Shown: positions 7,665 through 16,988 of the stretch, one piece after another
Layout: each line of letters starts with the position of its first letter
Position numbering within the stretch: position 1 is the first letter of the stretch
Assembly: GCA_964342465.1 (NCBI GenBank)
Contig: CAYFFQ010000008.1
Location: 1-64,000 of the forward strand
DNA: 64,000 bases
DNA from: MGIIb-Q1 sp964342465
GTDB taxonomy: Archaea > Thermoplasmatota > Poseidoniia > Poseidoniales > Thalassarchaeaceae
Direction of reading: 5' to 3'
Made by a program: the position numbers and the translations under genes
The notes under the pieces: model-generated
Database searches by the model: none
The model's input: the letters and a program-made list of their open reading frames with translations, nothing else
Told to the model about the DNA's origin: nothing

Positions 7665-9854
7665 ATGTCGGAGCGCCAGCCATCCGGTCGGGATGCCTAC
7701 CCTCTACCGGACGACCTTGACATCAGCCATGATGGATTCATCACCGCCGAGGAGTTGGTTCATCATTTCGACGCCGACCACGATGGCAAAGTATCGGTCG
7801 ATGACTTTCTTGAAGTGACAGAACACGATAAACTTGACAGGAACTTGGAGCGCATCAAAGAGAGAAGAAGTGGCAGAAAGGGGCTCTTCCGCGGCCCCGA
7901 AGGACTGACCTTTCTCACCGGACTCGCCTACGGCATAGTCTTCTTCGGTCTAACTTCGGTTCTCTCTGCCGGAATGCTCGGTCCGGAGATGAACAATTCA
8001 GTGTGGCTTGACGAAACCATCTCAGGGACATTTTTCGACCCCGGTGGTGATTGCTTGGACAGCAGTGGCGTGGTGTGGGTGAATGTCTGGGTGGACAACG
8101 ACCAGCACCTCATAAACATGAGAGTTCACAACATTCGTCAGTTTGATGGCGAAGCCAAGGCTCTGAGATGGGTGATTGTGGATGGGGATGGCAAGGCCAT
8201 CTCGGAGGAGATAGTCGGAAACATCTCGTATGGAGCGGTCGATTTCTCCCCTTACACTGATGGTGCATACACTTTGGAGGTTTATTTCCACAATCTGACC
8301 GGCCTCAACTTCACTGATTTGGAGCCGGAAAAGAAGATGGAGTTGGTAGCATCTGCACCTCTCTACACAGAGGACCCCCACTTCGCTCCAGTGGAGATTT
8401 CCACCAATGAGCCGACCTTTCCATGGGAATCAGGGAGCCATCAAGAGGCGAGGATAAGCGAGGGCGGAGAACGAATCTGCCTCACCCTCCGCCAACTCGG
8501 GGCTTGGGGTTGGGGCCTGATGACTGCTGAACTTGCGGGTGGCAGGGAGACGGCGATGCTCACTGGAGGTTCTGCCGGTGTACCTGCTTGGTGGATGGCA
8601 TTTGTCTCACTCTCATTGAGTGTCTTCTTCCTTTTCATTCAATATCCATTGATGTATCGATTCTATCACAAGGAAATCGATGACATTCTCTCTGAGGGCG
8701 AATTACGAAGGGTTGTCCAACGAGCCCTTGAGCGATGTGAGAATGACCTCCATCTGAAGATTGAATGGAGCGAGATGAAAATGCGCAAGAGGGACCTTTC
8801 TGTGGATGTGCTGGTTCCCTACCGAGCGACCCAATCAGCTGTAATTGAGCAGAATCAGGTGACTACAGCGATGCTGAAGGAGGTCTTGGCGGACTTCAAG
8901 GTCTATGGTGAACTTACTCCGCTGCAACTGAAGGCCAAACCTCTCGATGACCATGAGGGTGCATTCGAATCGCTGGCTCAAGGGCGCAGTGATGTCGAAC
9001 TTCCAGAACTCAATATCGAGAGGCCGGCACTGGTGCAGGACTACACCGATTTCTTCAGCGGCATCCACAACACCGCCTCACTAGAAAAGAAGGTCAAGGA
9101 CCATCTCGCCGAGTTCATGAAGGAGAGAAAGGAAATGGAGAACCGCGGCGACTGGATAGGAGTGGACGAATCAAGAGTCGCCGTTCGCCTAATCTACAAA
9201 CCAAAGATGCGCTTCTCCTTCTTCAAGTTCGGGAAATCCTATGTCGAAGTTCAGGAGGAACTGAAACGACATCTCACAGAGAGACTCGCAGACCAACTCG
9301 GGGGTAGAGATGTTGTTGTCTCATGCCGCAACGAGGTGGCCACCCTCGCTGACCGTTCGGGGGCGGGACGAACCGAGAGTGGAGTGGGCGAGCATAAGGG
9401 TCAGGCGTTCGTCGCCCGTCAGGATGGTTTGGCAGGTACCATTCTGCAAAGCCAGTTCATGGGAGACATCCTCTCTTCGGTGGAGTATGTCGCCCACGAA
9501 AACCGCGAAAAAATTGACAAGTGGGGATTCTGGGGCCTCATCATCTTCGTGTGGATCCCGTTCATGGCATCAGGAGTCTTGGTGGGGGCGATGATGGGGC
9601 TGGTGGCGCGGATGCCTTTCCTGCGCGTTCTCACGGCCTGTTTTGTCGGCGGGGCCATCGCCTCCATCACTTGGGCATATACTGCAGAGAGCATAATCGA
9701 GGTGATGCATGCGCTGAATGCAGAACTTTTCATCCCCATTATGATTGGAGTGATTTTCATAGCCGCAATCATGCATATCCGCACCAACAAGAGGAGGCGT
9801 AGGGAGGAGTTGTTCAAGGGTTCCCTCGCTTTCTTCTCCGGTATTGATGACTGA
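7665..9854 (+). CDS. EF-hand-containing polytopic membrane protein
   Basis: This is a protein of about 729 residues. Two N-terminal EF-hand-like loops are visible: residues 19-30 (DISHDGFITAEE) and 36-47 (DADHDGKVSVDD), predicting cytoplasmic calcium binding. A membrane span follows at about 80-105, then an extracytoplasmic domain to about 290, a second span (WWMAFVSLSLSVFFLFIQYPL), a large soluble charged domain of about 300 residues, and three C-terminal spans. No enzymatic motif is recognised. ATG 7665 is preferred over the TTG at 7653. The next gene on the strand is a small DUF3147-type protein, possibly in the same transcript. A calcium-regulated transport or signalling role is inference. 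Confidence 0.75.
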   Translation: MSERQPSGRDAYPLPDDLDISHDGFITAEELVHHFDADHDGKVSVDDFLEVTEHDKLDRNLERIKERRSGRKGLFRGPEGLTFLTGLAYGIVFFGLTSVLSAGMLGPEMNNSVWLDETISGTFFDPGGDCLDSSGVVWVNVWVDNDQHLINMRVHNIRQFDGEAKALRWVIVDGDGKAISEEIVGNISYGAVDFSPYTDGAYTLEVYFHNLTGLNFTDLEPEKKMELVASAPLYTEDPHFAPVEISTNEPTFPWESGSHQEARISEGGERICLTLRQLGAWGWGLMTAELAGGRETAMLTGGSAGVPAWWMAFVSLSLSVFFLFIQYPLMYRFYHKEIDDILSEGELRRVVQRALERCENDLHLKIEWSEMKMRKRDLSVDVLVPYRATQSAVIEQNQVTTAMLKEVLADFKVYGELTPLQLKAKPLDDHEGAFESLAQGRSDVELPELNIERPALVQDYTDFFSGIHNTASLEKKVKDHLAEFMKERKEMENRGDWIGVDESRVAVRLIYKPKMRFSFFKFGKSYVEVQEELKRHLTERLADQLGGRDVVVSCRNEVATLADRSGAGRTESGVGEHKGQAFVARQDGLAGTILQSQFMGDILSSVEYVAHENREKIDKWGFWGLIIFVWIPFMASGVLVGAMMGLVARMPFLRVLTACFVGGAIASITWAYTAESIIEVMHALNAELFIPIMIGVIFIAAIMHIRTNKRRRREELFKGSLAFFSGIDD

Positions 9855-9947
9855 TTCTTCCGATTGGCGGATTCAAAGGTGCGAAATCCCCCTCCCCTTG
9901 CGATTGCCTGCACTCAGTTTGAAGGACTTGGGCGTGTTCGTCCCCTC

Positions 9948-10298
9948 ATGGTGTGGTGGCAGATGGTGGTGCGCTGGTTCATCTCTGGCGGTCTGGTGGT
10001 CGGGGCGAGTGAACTTGGCAAGCGAAATGAACTCCTCGGAGCACTCCTCGTCTCCATTCCATTGGTCTCGGTTCTAGCGATAGTCTGGTTGTGGTCGGAC
10101 ACTCAAGACAGTGAACAGGTTGCGAATTTCACCACGGGAATACTGTGGTTGGTCCTCCCTTCGCTGGTTCTTTTCCTCTCGCTGCCGATTCTGTTGAGGA
10201 GGGGTGTTGAGTTCTGGCCTGCACTGGGGATTGCCACCATGTTGACCGTTATCGCCTACGGTATCGGCTATCAGTTGGCTCAGAGGTTAGCGATTTGA
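9948..10298 (+). CDS. DUF3147 family small membrane protein
   Basis: This protein of about 116 residues consists almost entirely of four predicted membrane spans, with a GGLVVGASELG motif in the first loop and GVEFWPALG before the last span. This matches the DUF3147 pattern in size and layout. The function of the family is unknown. ATG 9948 was taken as the start because it gives the usual family length; the frame is open upstream to a TTG at 9864, which would add 28 unremarkable residues. It lies 93 bases downstream of the EF-hand protein and may be cotranscribed with it. Confidence 0.6.
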   Translation: MVWWQMVVRWFISGGLVVGASELGKRNELLGALLVSIPLVSVLAIVWLWSDTQDSEQVANFTTGILWLVLPSLVLFLSLPILLRRGVEFWPALGIATMLTVIAYGIGYQLAQRLAI

Positions 10299-10569
10299 CC
10301 CGAAAGCCTCGCTTTTGACCATCTTCTCCATGCCGACTATTCAGGCGACATGGGCCACTACGTCGATCAGCACGGTTGATTGATTGGACCGCATTGGCCA
10401 GGCCGTTGATTTCTTCGTCAAATTGTTGGAGGCAGTTCGGCCCCCATCAATTTTTCATGGTCAGAGATTGAGGAGGCGCAGTTTGCGAAACGGCATTTCA
10501 CAACTCCCCCTTTGCCCGCCCCCGTAAAGAACCGGAGTTGTAGGCGAACATGGTTCACGCGCCTCTGTT

Positions 10570-10962
10570 TCACGGGTCCACATTGGCAATTGAATCGCTT
10601 ATCGTCACCCACGGATGGCGGCGATTTGTGTAGATTTCAAATGATGGAATGGGGAAGTCCGGGTTGGTGAAGAGGCCGACGGGAATCCCCGTAGATGAAG
10701 AACCACTCAGGGAGTAGTGAGTTGTCGAGCCGCAGTTCGTACAGAAATTGAAATCGATTTTTTGTCCATCGTCGCCAATTCTGGTGAACTTCTTCGTCTC
10801 ACCGATGATGGTAACAACTCCGTTGGCGAATCTCGCTTGAACCCCGAATATGGAACCGGTTCTCTTCTGGCAGTCAAAGCAATGACATAGTCCCACTCTT
10901 TCTGGGTCGGCACTGGTGACGATTTTTACTAGCCCGCAGGCGCATTCGGCACTCCGTTGCAT
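10570..10962 (-). CDS. GFA family zinc protein (glutathione-dependent formaldehyde-activating enzyme-like)
   Basis: This is a 130-residue protein of the GFA/CENP-V fold. The conserved zinc ligands are visible: Cys7 and Cys9 (CACG), Cys26, Cys28 and Cys31 (CHCFDC), and Cys74 and Cys77 (CTNCG). The typical GSIFGVQARF and PSFEIYTNRRHPW segments are present. The name comes from a bacterial enzyme that promotes S-hydroxymethylglutathione formation, but most family members have unproven substrates. Archaea of this group are not known to make glutathione, so the reaction here is unknown. The gene stands alone between unannotated spacers; 10299-10569 shows no feature I can support. Confidence 0.88.
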   Translation of the reverse strand: MQRSAECACGLVKIVTSADPERVGLCHCFDCQKRTGSIFGVQARFANGVVTIIGETKKFTRIGDDGQKIDFNFCTNCGSTTHYSLSGSSSTGIPVGLFTNPDFPIPSFEIYTNRRHPWVTISDSIANVDP

Positions 10963-11029
10963 GTGAGTCCCAAACGTTCCCCCCCTCGTAAGTCTTCGGC
11001 CTGTGGGAATCTGTCTGTTGGTTAGCAGG

Positions 11030-11131
11030 CGGCTGGGTGGGTTTGACTTTCACTGTTCGCCTATTGGAGGTGGTTTTGTCCATGGATGAGCGGCTGGGTG
11101 GGTTTGACCTTCACTGTTCGCCCATTGGAGA
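11030..11131. repeat. 61-bp tandem repeat, 1.7 copies
   Basis: The sequence starting ggctgggtgggtttgac at 11031 recurs at 11092, giving a 61-bp period. The copies differ at only a few bases (ctattggaggtg against cccattggagatg). The array fills the space between the GFA gene and the 3' end of the ABC permease, both on the minus strand. Confidence 0.9.
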
Positions 11132-11141
11132 TGTCTTAGAT

Positions 11142-13589
11142 TCAGTGAGAGAACTCCTGTGCCTTCTTGACGAGGTTCATGTTCTTCACTCGGTGGGTGC
11201 CTATTGGGGTTACGGATAGTGCAGATACGAGAATCATGCCAGTGACGAGGAAGACTATCCTCCAGTCGATAGGGAAATCGAAATACCATGACCAGGTTGT
11301 GAACGCCGCACCCATCCATTGGGCGGTGGCAATAGATGCCCACGCCCCGATGACACCGCCCAACAAGCCGATGACCATGTTCTCAAAGAGGAGAATGGTG
11401 CCGATTCTGGCCCCTGATGCTCCGAGTATTCTCAGGGTGGCGAATTCGTTGTCGTGCTCGGTCAGGTTGATGGCGAGTGTGTTGAGCAGAACTGCGATTG
11501 CTATTGCAGCCCCCATGAGCAGGAATACATAGAACAGTGCGGAGTTGTTCTCCCACGCCTCGTCAAAGGCAGCCTCCAATTCTGTATGGACTATCTGGGT
11601 TGTCCCTGTCAGGTTCTCGAGAGATGTGTCGTTGGCAGCATCAGCATCACCAATGTTGCGTAGATATACGGTTGTGTGAAGGGTTTCGCCGATGAATCCA
11701 GTTCCTCGGGTGAGGTCAGAGTGATGGGCCCAGACCGAGCGGTCAATCTCACTCACGACTCCCGTCACATTAAATCGAAAATTGGTTATTCCGACAACCA
11801 ATTCGATTTCATCGCCTACCTCCCATCCCAAGAATCGGGCGACCCCCTGGTCAATGACCGCTTCGGGAACTGTCGCGCCTGCGTTCGGTAGCCTCCCCTC
11901 TATTAGTGTTGTTTTGTGCATCGAAGAGGTGCCGTCGGTGCTAAACTTCTCCACGCCGTGAAGAAAAATCTCTCTCCTGTCGTCGGTTGCGTTGCTAGGT
12001 ACGAGAAGTGCATACTCCGCTTCATAGAGGTGGTCATTTTCATCCACCCAATCTCTCACATGTTGATTGTCCAGAGGACTCATGTAGACGCTTACATCCC
12101 ATGTCTCTGCATCTTGGGAATCTTGAATCCAATCGTACATCCCCGATGTAATCATCCACATGCCGCCGGCGAGAATCATCGACAGGCCGAGGCCGACGAT
12201 GGTGATGGCGAGGCGGTTGGGTCTGCGGAATGTACCGCGGACTCCGAGACCGGCGCTCGGTGGCAGTGATTGCGTCAGCCATGAGATGAAGATGTTCGGT
12301 TTGGCACCGGCCTCTATCCGCATCACCTCAAGAGGTGAGAGACGAGTGGCTCTCCATGCCGGCCACAGGCCGAAAATCAACAGAATGGCTATTACCGAGG
12401 CAAAGACCATCAGATGAATATCGGTGTAGTGACGAAGTTCCACCACAGGAACCCCTATCATCGTCTCGAAATACCATGTAGTCATTAACGTCGAACCCCA
12501 CATGCCGAAAGGTATGGAGACGAGCCCCCCGACAATTCCATGTCCGAGAGGAATTGAGAGATAACTCATCAGAAGTGATTTTGAATCGGCACCTATTGTT
12601 CTCAAGACGGCGATTTCACGGCTCTGTCGCCTGACAGTTCGCTCCAATGAGATGCTGATAACAATCGCTGAAATGCCGGCGAGCAACCAGAGAAACATCG
12701 GAGCGGTCTTTCTAGTCCCTTCGATGTCCTGGCGAAGTAACTCAACACTCCAGATTCCGCTTCTGTCACTTATCTGAACACCTTGGATATCGCGGTCTCG
12801 CAATTGGTTCGTCAATTCTGAGCGCAGGTCATCAAGCCTCTCCCCCTCATCCTCCATCGTGTCCTGAAGGTCGTAATCGGGTGTGCCGGTGACATCGAGA
12901 TAGAGTATGTTCCGCTCTCCCCTCTCCTTGCCTAAGGCGTCAGTAAGCGTGTCTATAGGGAGATATATCACAGCGAAGTTCCCCTCTGTAGGCATCAATT
13001 GTTCCGGCCCGGGAACATACCACAGGTGTCGTGCGTGGTTGGCGTATCCAGTGACCGTCAGATTATGCTCGCTGTTGTTGAGCATGACCGTGACCGACTC
13101 CCCGATTTCGATGCCGAGTTCATCGTGCATGTGCACATCAATCAGCACCTCGTCAGGGCGCACAGCCATCTCACCCCAACCCTCCCGTATGTATGGCAGA
13201 GTCACCCTCGCATCTGGAACATATCCGTGCACCGCCATCGGGATGCTCTCTTTCCCCGCCTCATTCTCCACGACGAAAACCTCCTCGTGGAAATAGTGTG
13301 TCTCACAGTTTTCAACCTCGAGGTCACTATCTCGGTATTTGGTAAGTGTCCCTTCACATGCTTGCAGTAGGTCATTCTCATCGAATGTGTATCCCATCAT
13401 CGCAGTGGCTGCCATATCGTGCAGATTAGTGGTTCCGTAGAAGTCAGAATAGACCCTGTCGGCATTTCTGACATGTTCATACATCACGATACTACTGATG
13501 GCTGCAAAACAGACGAGATTGAAGAAAATGAAGGCGAGGAACTTGCTGTTCCACTGGCTGCGTGCCAGCCGCTTGAACATCAATCGCAC
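11142..13589 (-). CDS. FtsX-type ABC transporter permease (MacB/LolCE-like)
   Basis: This 815-residue permease has an N-terminal membrane span (FLAFIFFNLVCFAAISSIVMY), a large extracytoplasmic domain and an FtsX module of three spans at about 300-420. A further span at about 460-485 and a second extracytoplasmic domain follow, then a second FtsX module near the C-terminus (ALFYVFLLMGAAIAIAVLLN and following). This doubled FtsX arrangement is typical of exporters of lipoproteins, peptides or drugs. GTG 13589 is taken as the start because GAGGTG lies eight bases upstream; ATG 13580 is possible. Its ATPase is encoded upstream on the same strand, separated by a repeat-encoded ORF. The substrate is unknown. 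Confidence 0.88.
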   Translation of the reverse strand: MRLMFKRLARSQWNSKFLAFIFFNLVCFAAISSIVMYEHVRNADRVYSDFYGTTNLHDMAATAMMGYTFDENDLLQACEGTLTKYRDSDLEVENCETHYFHEEVFVVENEAGKESIPMAVHGYVPDARVTLPYIREGWGEMAVRPDEVLIDVHMHDELGIEIGESVTVMLNNSEHNLTVTGYANHARHLWYVPGPEQLMPTEGNFAVIYLPIDTLTDALGKERGERNILYLDVTGTPDYDLQDTMEDEGERLDDLRSELTNQLRDRDIQGVQISDRSGIWSVELLRQDIEGTRKTAPMFLWLLAGISAIVISISLERTVRRQSREIAVLRTIGADSKSLLMSYLSIPLGHGIVGGLVSIPFGMWGSTLMTTWYFETMIGVPVVELRHYTDIHLMVFASVIAILLIFGLWPAWRATRLSPLEVMRIEAGAKPNIFISWLTQSLPPSAGLGVRGTFRRPNRLAITIVGLGLSMILAGGMWMITSGMYDWIQDSQDAETWDVSVYMSPLDNQHVRDWVDENDHLYEAEYALLVPSNATDDRREIFLHGVEKFSTDGTSSMHKTTLIEGRLPNAGATVPEAVIDQGVARFLGWEVGDEIELVVGITNFRFNVTGVVSEIDRSVWAHHSDLTRGTGFIGETLHTTVYLRNIGDADAANDTSLENLTGTTQIVHTELEAAFDEAWENNSALFYVFLLMGAAIAIAVLLNTLAINLTEHDNEFATLRILGASGARIGTILLFENMVIGLLGGVIGAWASIATAQWMGAAFTTWSWYFDFPIDWRIVFLVTGMILVSALSVTPIGTHRVKNMNLVKKAQEFSH

Positions 13590-13949
13590 GGCTGCTTCAC
13601 CTCACTGATGAAAACAGTAAATCGATGGCAGTTCGGGCGGTGGCGGTTGAGGTATCGGTCTTGGTGGTCGTTGCCGAGATTGTTGCGGCAGTTCGGATGG
13701 TGGCGGTTGAGGTATCGGTCTTGGTGGTCGTTGCCGAGNNNNNNNNNNNNNNNNNNNNNNNNNNNNNNNNNNNNNNNNNNNNNNNNNNNNNNNNNNNNNN
13801 NNNNNNNNNNNNNNNNNNNNNNNNNNNNNNNNNNNNNNGTATCGGTCTTGGTGGTCGTTGCCGAGGATGTTGCGGCAGTTCGGATGGTGGCGGCTGAAAT
13901 ATCGGTCTTGGCAGTCGTGACATAGGCAGGAGGCTCGTTGGTCGGCCAT
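13580..13949 (-). CDS. Putative 20-residue-repeat small protein bridging the ABC ATPase and permease genes
   Basis: The ATG at 13949 lies ten bases after the ATPase stop and has GAGGTG five bases upstream. The frame runs through the 60-bp array and stops at 13580-13582, overlapping the permease start region. The visible N-terminus is Cys/His-rich (ASCLCHDCQDRYFSRHHP). The repeat unit contains NRHHPNCRNNLGNDHQDRY and the C-terminus is FTVFISEVKQPCD. A 100-N placeholder interrupts it. Reading continues in one frame only if the true gap is 33 bases modulo 60, exactly what the repeat period requires. No homologue is recognised. It may be a metal-binding peptide or merely an untranslated stop-free spacer. 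Confidence 0.4.
13632..13920. repeat. 60-bp tandem repeat array interrupted by an assembly gap
   Basis: Units marked by gtatcggtcttggtggtcg begin at 13652, 13712, 13839 and (degenerate) 13899. The period is exactly 60 bp on each side of the gap. Spacing across the 100-N run (127) does not fit the period, so the true gap should be 33, 93, 153 and so on. The array lacks stops in several frames. Confidence 0.97.
13739..13838. other. 100-N scaffold gap
   Basis: This is a run of exactly 100 N inside the 60-bp repeat array. It is a conventional placeholder for an unknown length where the assembler could not resolve copy number, and it breaks the reading frame artificially. Confidence 0.99.
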
Positions 13950-13958
13950 TCTCTCACC

Positions 13959-14942
13959 TCAATCATCATCTTCAGCATCTTTGTCAGTCGCTTCGATTAT
14001 CTTGCTGACCGCTCCCACCAGAGCGGTGCTGACAACTTCCGCAGCCTTCCCCACTCCCTTGGCAGTCGCCTCGGCGATCGCCTCTGCCGCATCCAACGAG
14101 GAGTGAAGTGCAGCCCTTCCCCCTGGAGTGTCTGACACGATTTTTCCTGAATCGATGTTGATTATTCTGGTGGCATATTTTGTCAGTGCTAGGTCATGGG
14201 TGACAATGATGGCGGTGATTCTCTCTCTGCGGCAGGCGTTGACCAAGACTTTCATCACTTGCGCCGTGGTCTCAGAATCGAGATTGCCTGTCGGCTCATC
14301 ACCAAGCAGCAGTTTCGGCCCCTTCGCTAGTGAACGAGCGATGGCCACCCTCTGTTGTTGCCCACCTGACAATTCACTCGGAAAGCGGTTCTCCAAGCCT
14401 CCGAGTCCCACCAGTTCAAGCACCCGTGCGGCCTTCTCTCTGTCCCTACCCCCATGAATCTCTTGCGCCAGCATCACATTCTCCATCACGGTCAAGTCAC
14501 CGAGGAGATTGAAGAACTGGAAGACATAGCCGACGTTTTCGCGCCTAAATCTGGTCATCGCCTCAAGTTGTTTTGCGCGCTTACGCGCTTTGATGAAATT
14601 GGCCGGTGAGAAAGCGATGGAGAGAAGCAGATTGGCTACGAATTCCGGAATCCATGTCAACGGCCTGATGGCTGGATGCGGAGTCGGCACTGAGACCCGC
14701 TTCCGTACCACCTCTTCGGGTGCCTGAGGCACAGTTTCTCCATTGAACAGATACTCTCCCTCAGTAGGGCTGTCTAAAGCAGAAACGATGTTCAACATGG
14801 TGGTTTTCCCTGAACCTGAGGGGCCCAAGAGACTGACCACCTCCCCCTCATGAATGTCGAGAGTGACCCCATCCAGCGCCTTCACGGTGGCCACCTTACC
14901 GACATAGTGTCGCTTGACATCCCGCAATGACAAGAGGGCCAT
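13959..14942 (-). CDS. ABC transporter ATP-binding protein (MacB/LolD type) with an unusual insertion
   Basis: This is a 327-residue ATPase. Walker A is GPSGSGKT at residues 40-47, the signature is LSGGQQQR, Walker B is LLLGDEPTGNLD and the switch histidine is in IIVTHD, all diagnostic of the LolD/MacB subfamily that works with FtsX permeases. Between Walker A and the Q-loop (VGYVFQFFNLL) there is an extra stretch of about 45 residues (from VSVPTPHPAIRPL to KARKRAKQLEAM), partly hydrophobic, absent from normal family members. A C-terminal extension of about 50 residues is Ala-rich and ends in acidic residues. ATG 14942 gives the canonical N-terminus; an earlier start at 14972 is possible. It is the partner of the downstream FtsX permease. 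Confidence 0.9.
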   Translation of the reverse strand: MALLSLRDVKRHYVGKVATVKALDGVTLDIHEGEVVSLLGPSGSGKTTMLNIVSALDSPTEGEYLFNGETVPQAPEEVVRKRVSVPTPHPAIRPLTWIPEFVANLLLSIAFSPANFIKARKRAKQLEAMTRFRRENVGYVFQFFNLLGDLTVMENVMLAQEIHGGRDREKAARVLELVGLGGLENRFPSELSGGQQQRVAIARSLAKGPKLLLGDEPTGNLDSETTAQVMKVLVNACRRERITAIIVTHDLALTKYATRIINIDSGKIVSDTPGGRAALHSSLDAAEAIAEATAKGVGKAAEVVSTALVGAVSKIIEATDKDAEDDD

Positions 14943-15169
14943 GCGCTTGCGAGTCAGTCGCCACTTATACACATTTTGAACTTGTTGTCACCCACTCTCG
15001 CTGACCCCTCAACAGAGCGACATTCTGCTGGTTATTGGGCGCATTCCTCAGAACTGGGCAAGGCCAAGGGTGGGTTTACTCGGTAGTGAAACTCACATCA
15101 GTCGCTGGTGAAGCAGGGCAAACCCCATCCACAGCGGAGGTGTGCGCCGGCGTTTCACTTGAATAGGAG

Positions 15170-15886
15170 ATGCTCTCGTGCGCTATGAACGGAGGTTGGT
15201 CGGTGCGCGAAGTGACCCTGTTTTGGAAGCGCCACCGCCTCGCCCTCAACAGGGCGGCCATCGCCGCGGACATCTTCGAGAAGATAGTCTTCCTCGGTTA
15301 CCTTGAGAGAACCCCTGAGGTTGTTGTCACCATCATGCGAGGTGTCTGTAATGAGGGACACACCCCACACGACCTCGACCAACATGATGATTACGAAGTG
15401 GTGGATATTCTTGCAGAACCAACTCCCCTTGACTCGGCTTGGATTTTCTCTCTCAAAATAAGTCATCCATTAACCATGCTCGCTGCAAAGGTCGGACAAT
15501 TGACGGTGAAGCCTGGCTCCTGCCTGAATCAGGAAGGGCTCCATTACACCCTCCGTGGAACGGCTCTCTCAATCAACATAGTCAGAACAGCGGCGCGGAT
15601 GATGCTCAAGCCGGATTATGTCAAAGTCACACAAATCTCGCAAATCGACTTCAAAGGCAATCAGGTGCTGACAGACCAGCAGATGTTGGTCATCAAGACA
15701 GCATTTGACATGGGTTGGTATGAAATTCCCAGAAAGGTGAAGATTGCTGAAATCGCTGATGTGGTAGGTCTCAGTCGTGCGGCCACCTCAGAACATCTCA
15801 TCCGCGCCGAAGGGACAATTGTCAAGTACTTCCTCTATGGCGACCCGGAACTCAATGACGAAGACGATTTCTCGGTCAGGAAATGA
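15170..15886 (+). CDS. Bacterio-opsin-activator type HTH_10 transcriptional regulator
   Basis: This 238-residue protein has a C-terminal HTH_10 domain at about 167-221 (LTDQQMLVIKTAFDMGWYE, KIAEIADVVGLSRAATSEHL), a DNA-binding family largely restricted to archaea. The N-terminal 160 residues resemble the input domain of Bat-like regulators, beginning with SVREVTLFWKRHR. The second regulator of the window (47041-47709) has the same plan. It is divergent from the ABC exporter operon, and its neighbour downstream is endonuclease IV. Control of the exporter is plausible from position but unproven. The start at 15170 is uncertain; an ATG at 15185 has AGGAG about 15 bases upstream. Confidence 0.82.
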   Translation: MLSCAMNGGWSVREVTLFWKRHRLALNRAAIAADIFEKIVFLGYLERTPEVVVTIMRGVCNEGHTPHDLDQHDDYEVVDILAEPTPLDSAWIFSLKISHPLTMLAAKVGQLTVKPGSCLNQEGLHYTLRGTALSINIVRTAARMMLKPDYVKVTQISQIDFKGNQVLTDQQMLVIKTAFDMGWYEIPRKVKIAEIADVVGLSRAATSEHLIRAEGTIVKYFLYGDPELNDEDDFSVRK

Positions 15887-15998
15887 GGACGAGCAGGTTG
15901 TCCTACTGTGACATCCCAACGCGATTCTCAGCACCACCCATCGTTTTTGTTCAGATTTGTTGACATAACCTACTTCAGTCGTGTAGTTGTGAGCAGAT

Positions 15999-16901
15999 GT
16001 GAGGAGAATGGGCGTGGCTCAGAGACTAATAGGAGCCCATGTCTCCACTGCCGGTGGCGTTGAGAGAGCACCTGCAAGGGGTGCGGAGATAGACGCCGAC
16101 TGCATCCAGATTTTCTCCGCAAATCAGAGGCAATGGACTCCAAAACCGCTGACAGACCACTCAGTTGACAGTTGGTGGCGCGAGTGTGCGACACACAAGA
16201 TTTCGTCAGTCATCAGCCATTCATCTTATCTCATCAACCTCTCCGCCGACAGCGATGAAAAGATGGAGAGGTCTCACGATGCTCTCGTTGCAGAACTTGA
16301 GCGCTCTCAGAGGCTCGGGGTCGGTGGAGTGGTCCTTCACCCGGGTTCCCACTTGGGGAGAGGCGAGAGAGAGGGTCTAGCGATGATTGCTGAGAGCCTT
16401 GATTCAGTGTTCGAGAGATGTGGCGACCTACATGGTCGAAAACTAGGCGATACAGAGGAGTCACCTGTGCGAATCCTCTTGGAAAACACCGCCGGGCAAG
16501 GAACAAACCTTGGCTATAGACTGGAGCACTTGGCCGAAATCATGAGGTTTGCTTCGGCTTCGAGCCGTGAGCGATTGGGAGTCTGCATGGACACCTGTCA
16601 CATCTTCGCTGCCGGCTACGACATCTCTACCGATGCTGGCTGGGACGCTCTTTGGAGTGACTATGATGAGATACTCGGTGCCGCCACTCTTGAAGCGGTG
16701 CATGTAAATGATTCACTCAAGGAATGTGGGAGCAGACGGGACAGACACGCTGGCATCGCTGAGGGAGAGATAGGCGCGGCTCCGTTCAGGAGACTGATGC
16801 GGGACGAGAGGTTCCTAGGTGTTCCGATGACCCTCGAAACACCCTCCGGAATGGAAGGTTGGGCGAGAGAGATAACTATGATGCGGTCATGGCAGTTGTG
16901 A
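15999..16901 (+). CDS. nfo: Endonuclease IV (AP endonuclease)
   Basis: This is a 300-residue TIM-barrel AP endonuclease of the Nfo family, which cleaves DNA 5' of abasic sites in base excision repair using three metal ions. Conserved segments are LIGAHVSTAGG, IQIFSANQRQW, HSSYLINLS, HPGSHLG, LLENTAGQG, CMDTCHIFAAGYD, VHVNDS, the RHAGIAEGEIG region and MTLETPSG; these contain the His, Glu and Asp metal ligands. The length is normal. A GTG at 15999 or an ATG at 16008 could be the start, and both keep the core intact. It precedes the shikimate operon on the same strand by 87 bases. Confidence 0.95.
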   Translation: MRRMGVAQRLIGAHVSTAGGVERAPARGAEIDADCIQIFSANQRQWTPKPLTDHSVDSWWRECATHKISSVISHSSYLINLSADSDEKMERSHDALVAELERSQRLGVGGVVLHPGSHLGRGEREGLAMIAESLDSVFERCGDLHGRKLGDTEESPVRILLENTAGQGTNLGYRLEHLAEIMRFASASSRERLGVCMDTCHIFAAGYDISTDAGWDALWSDYDEILGAATLEAVHVNDSLKECGSRRDRHAGIAEGEIGAAPFRRLMRDERFLGVPMTLETPSGMEGWAREITMMRSWQL

Positions 16902-16988
16902 CCGCCGTCGATTCTGATTTAGAATCCATCCTAAGGTTCGGTACAGGGGAGACGGCTGGCTTCCTTCTGACCGTCGAATCATCCAATC

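Noticed and set aside
13419..13925. Plus-strand hydrophobic ORF across the 60-bp array
   Set aside because: It runs antisense through the start of the FtsX gene, has no ribosome-binding site, and its gap reading depends on the arbitrary 100 N. The minus-strand ORF fits operon logic better.
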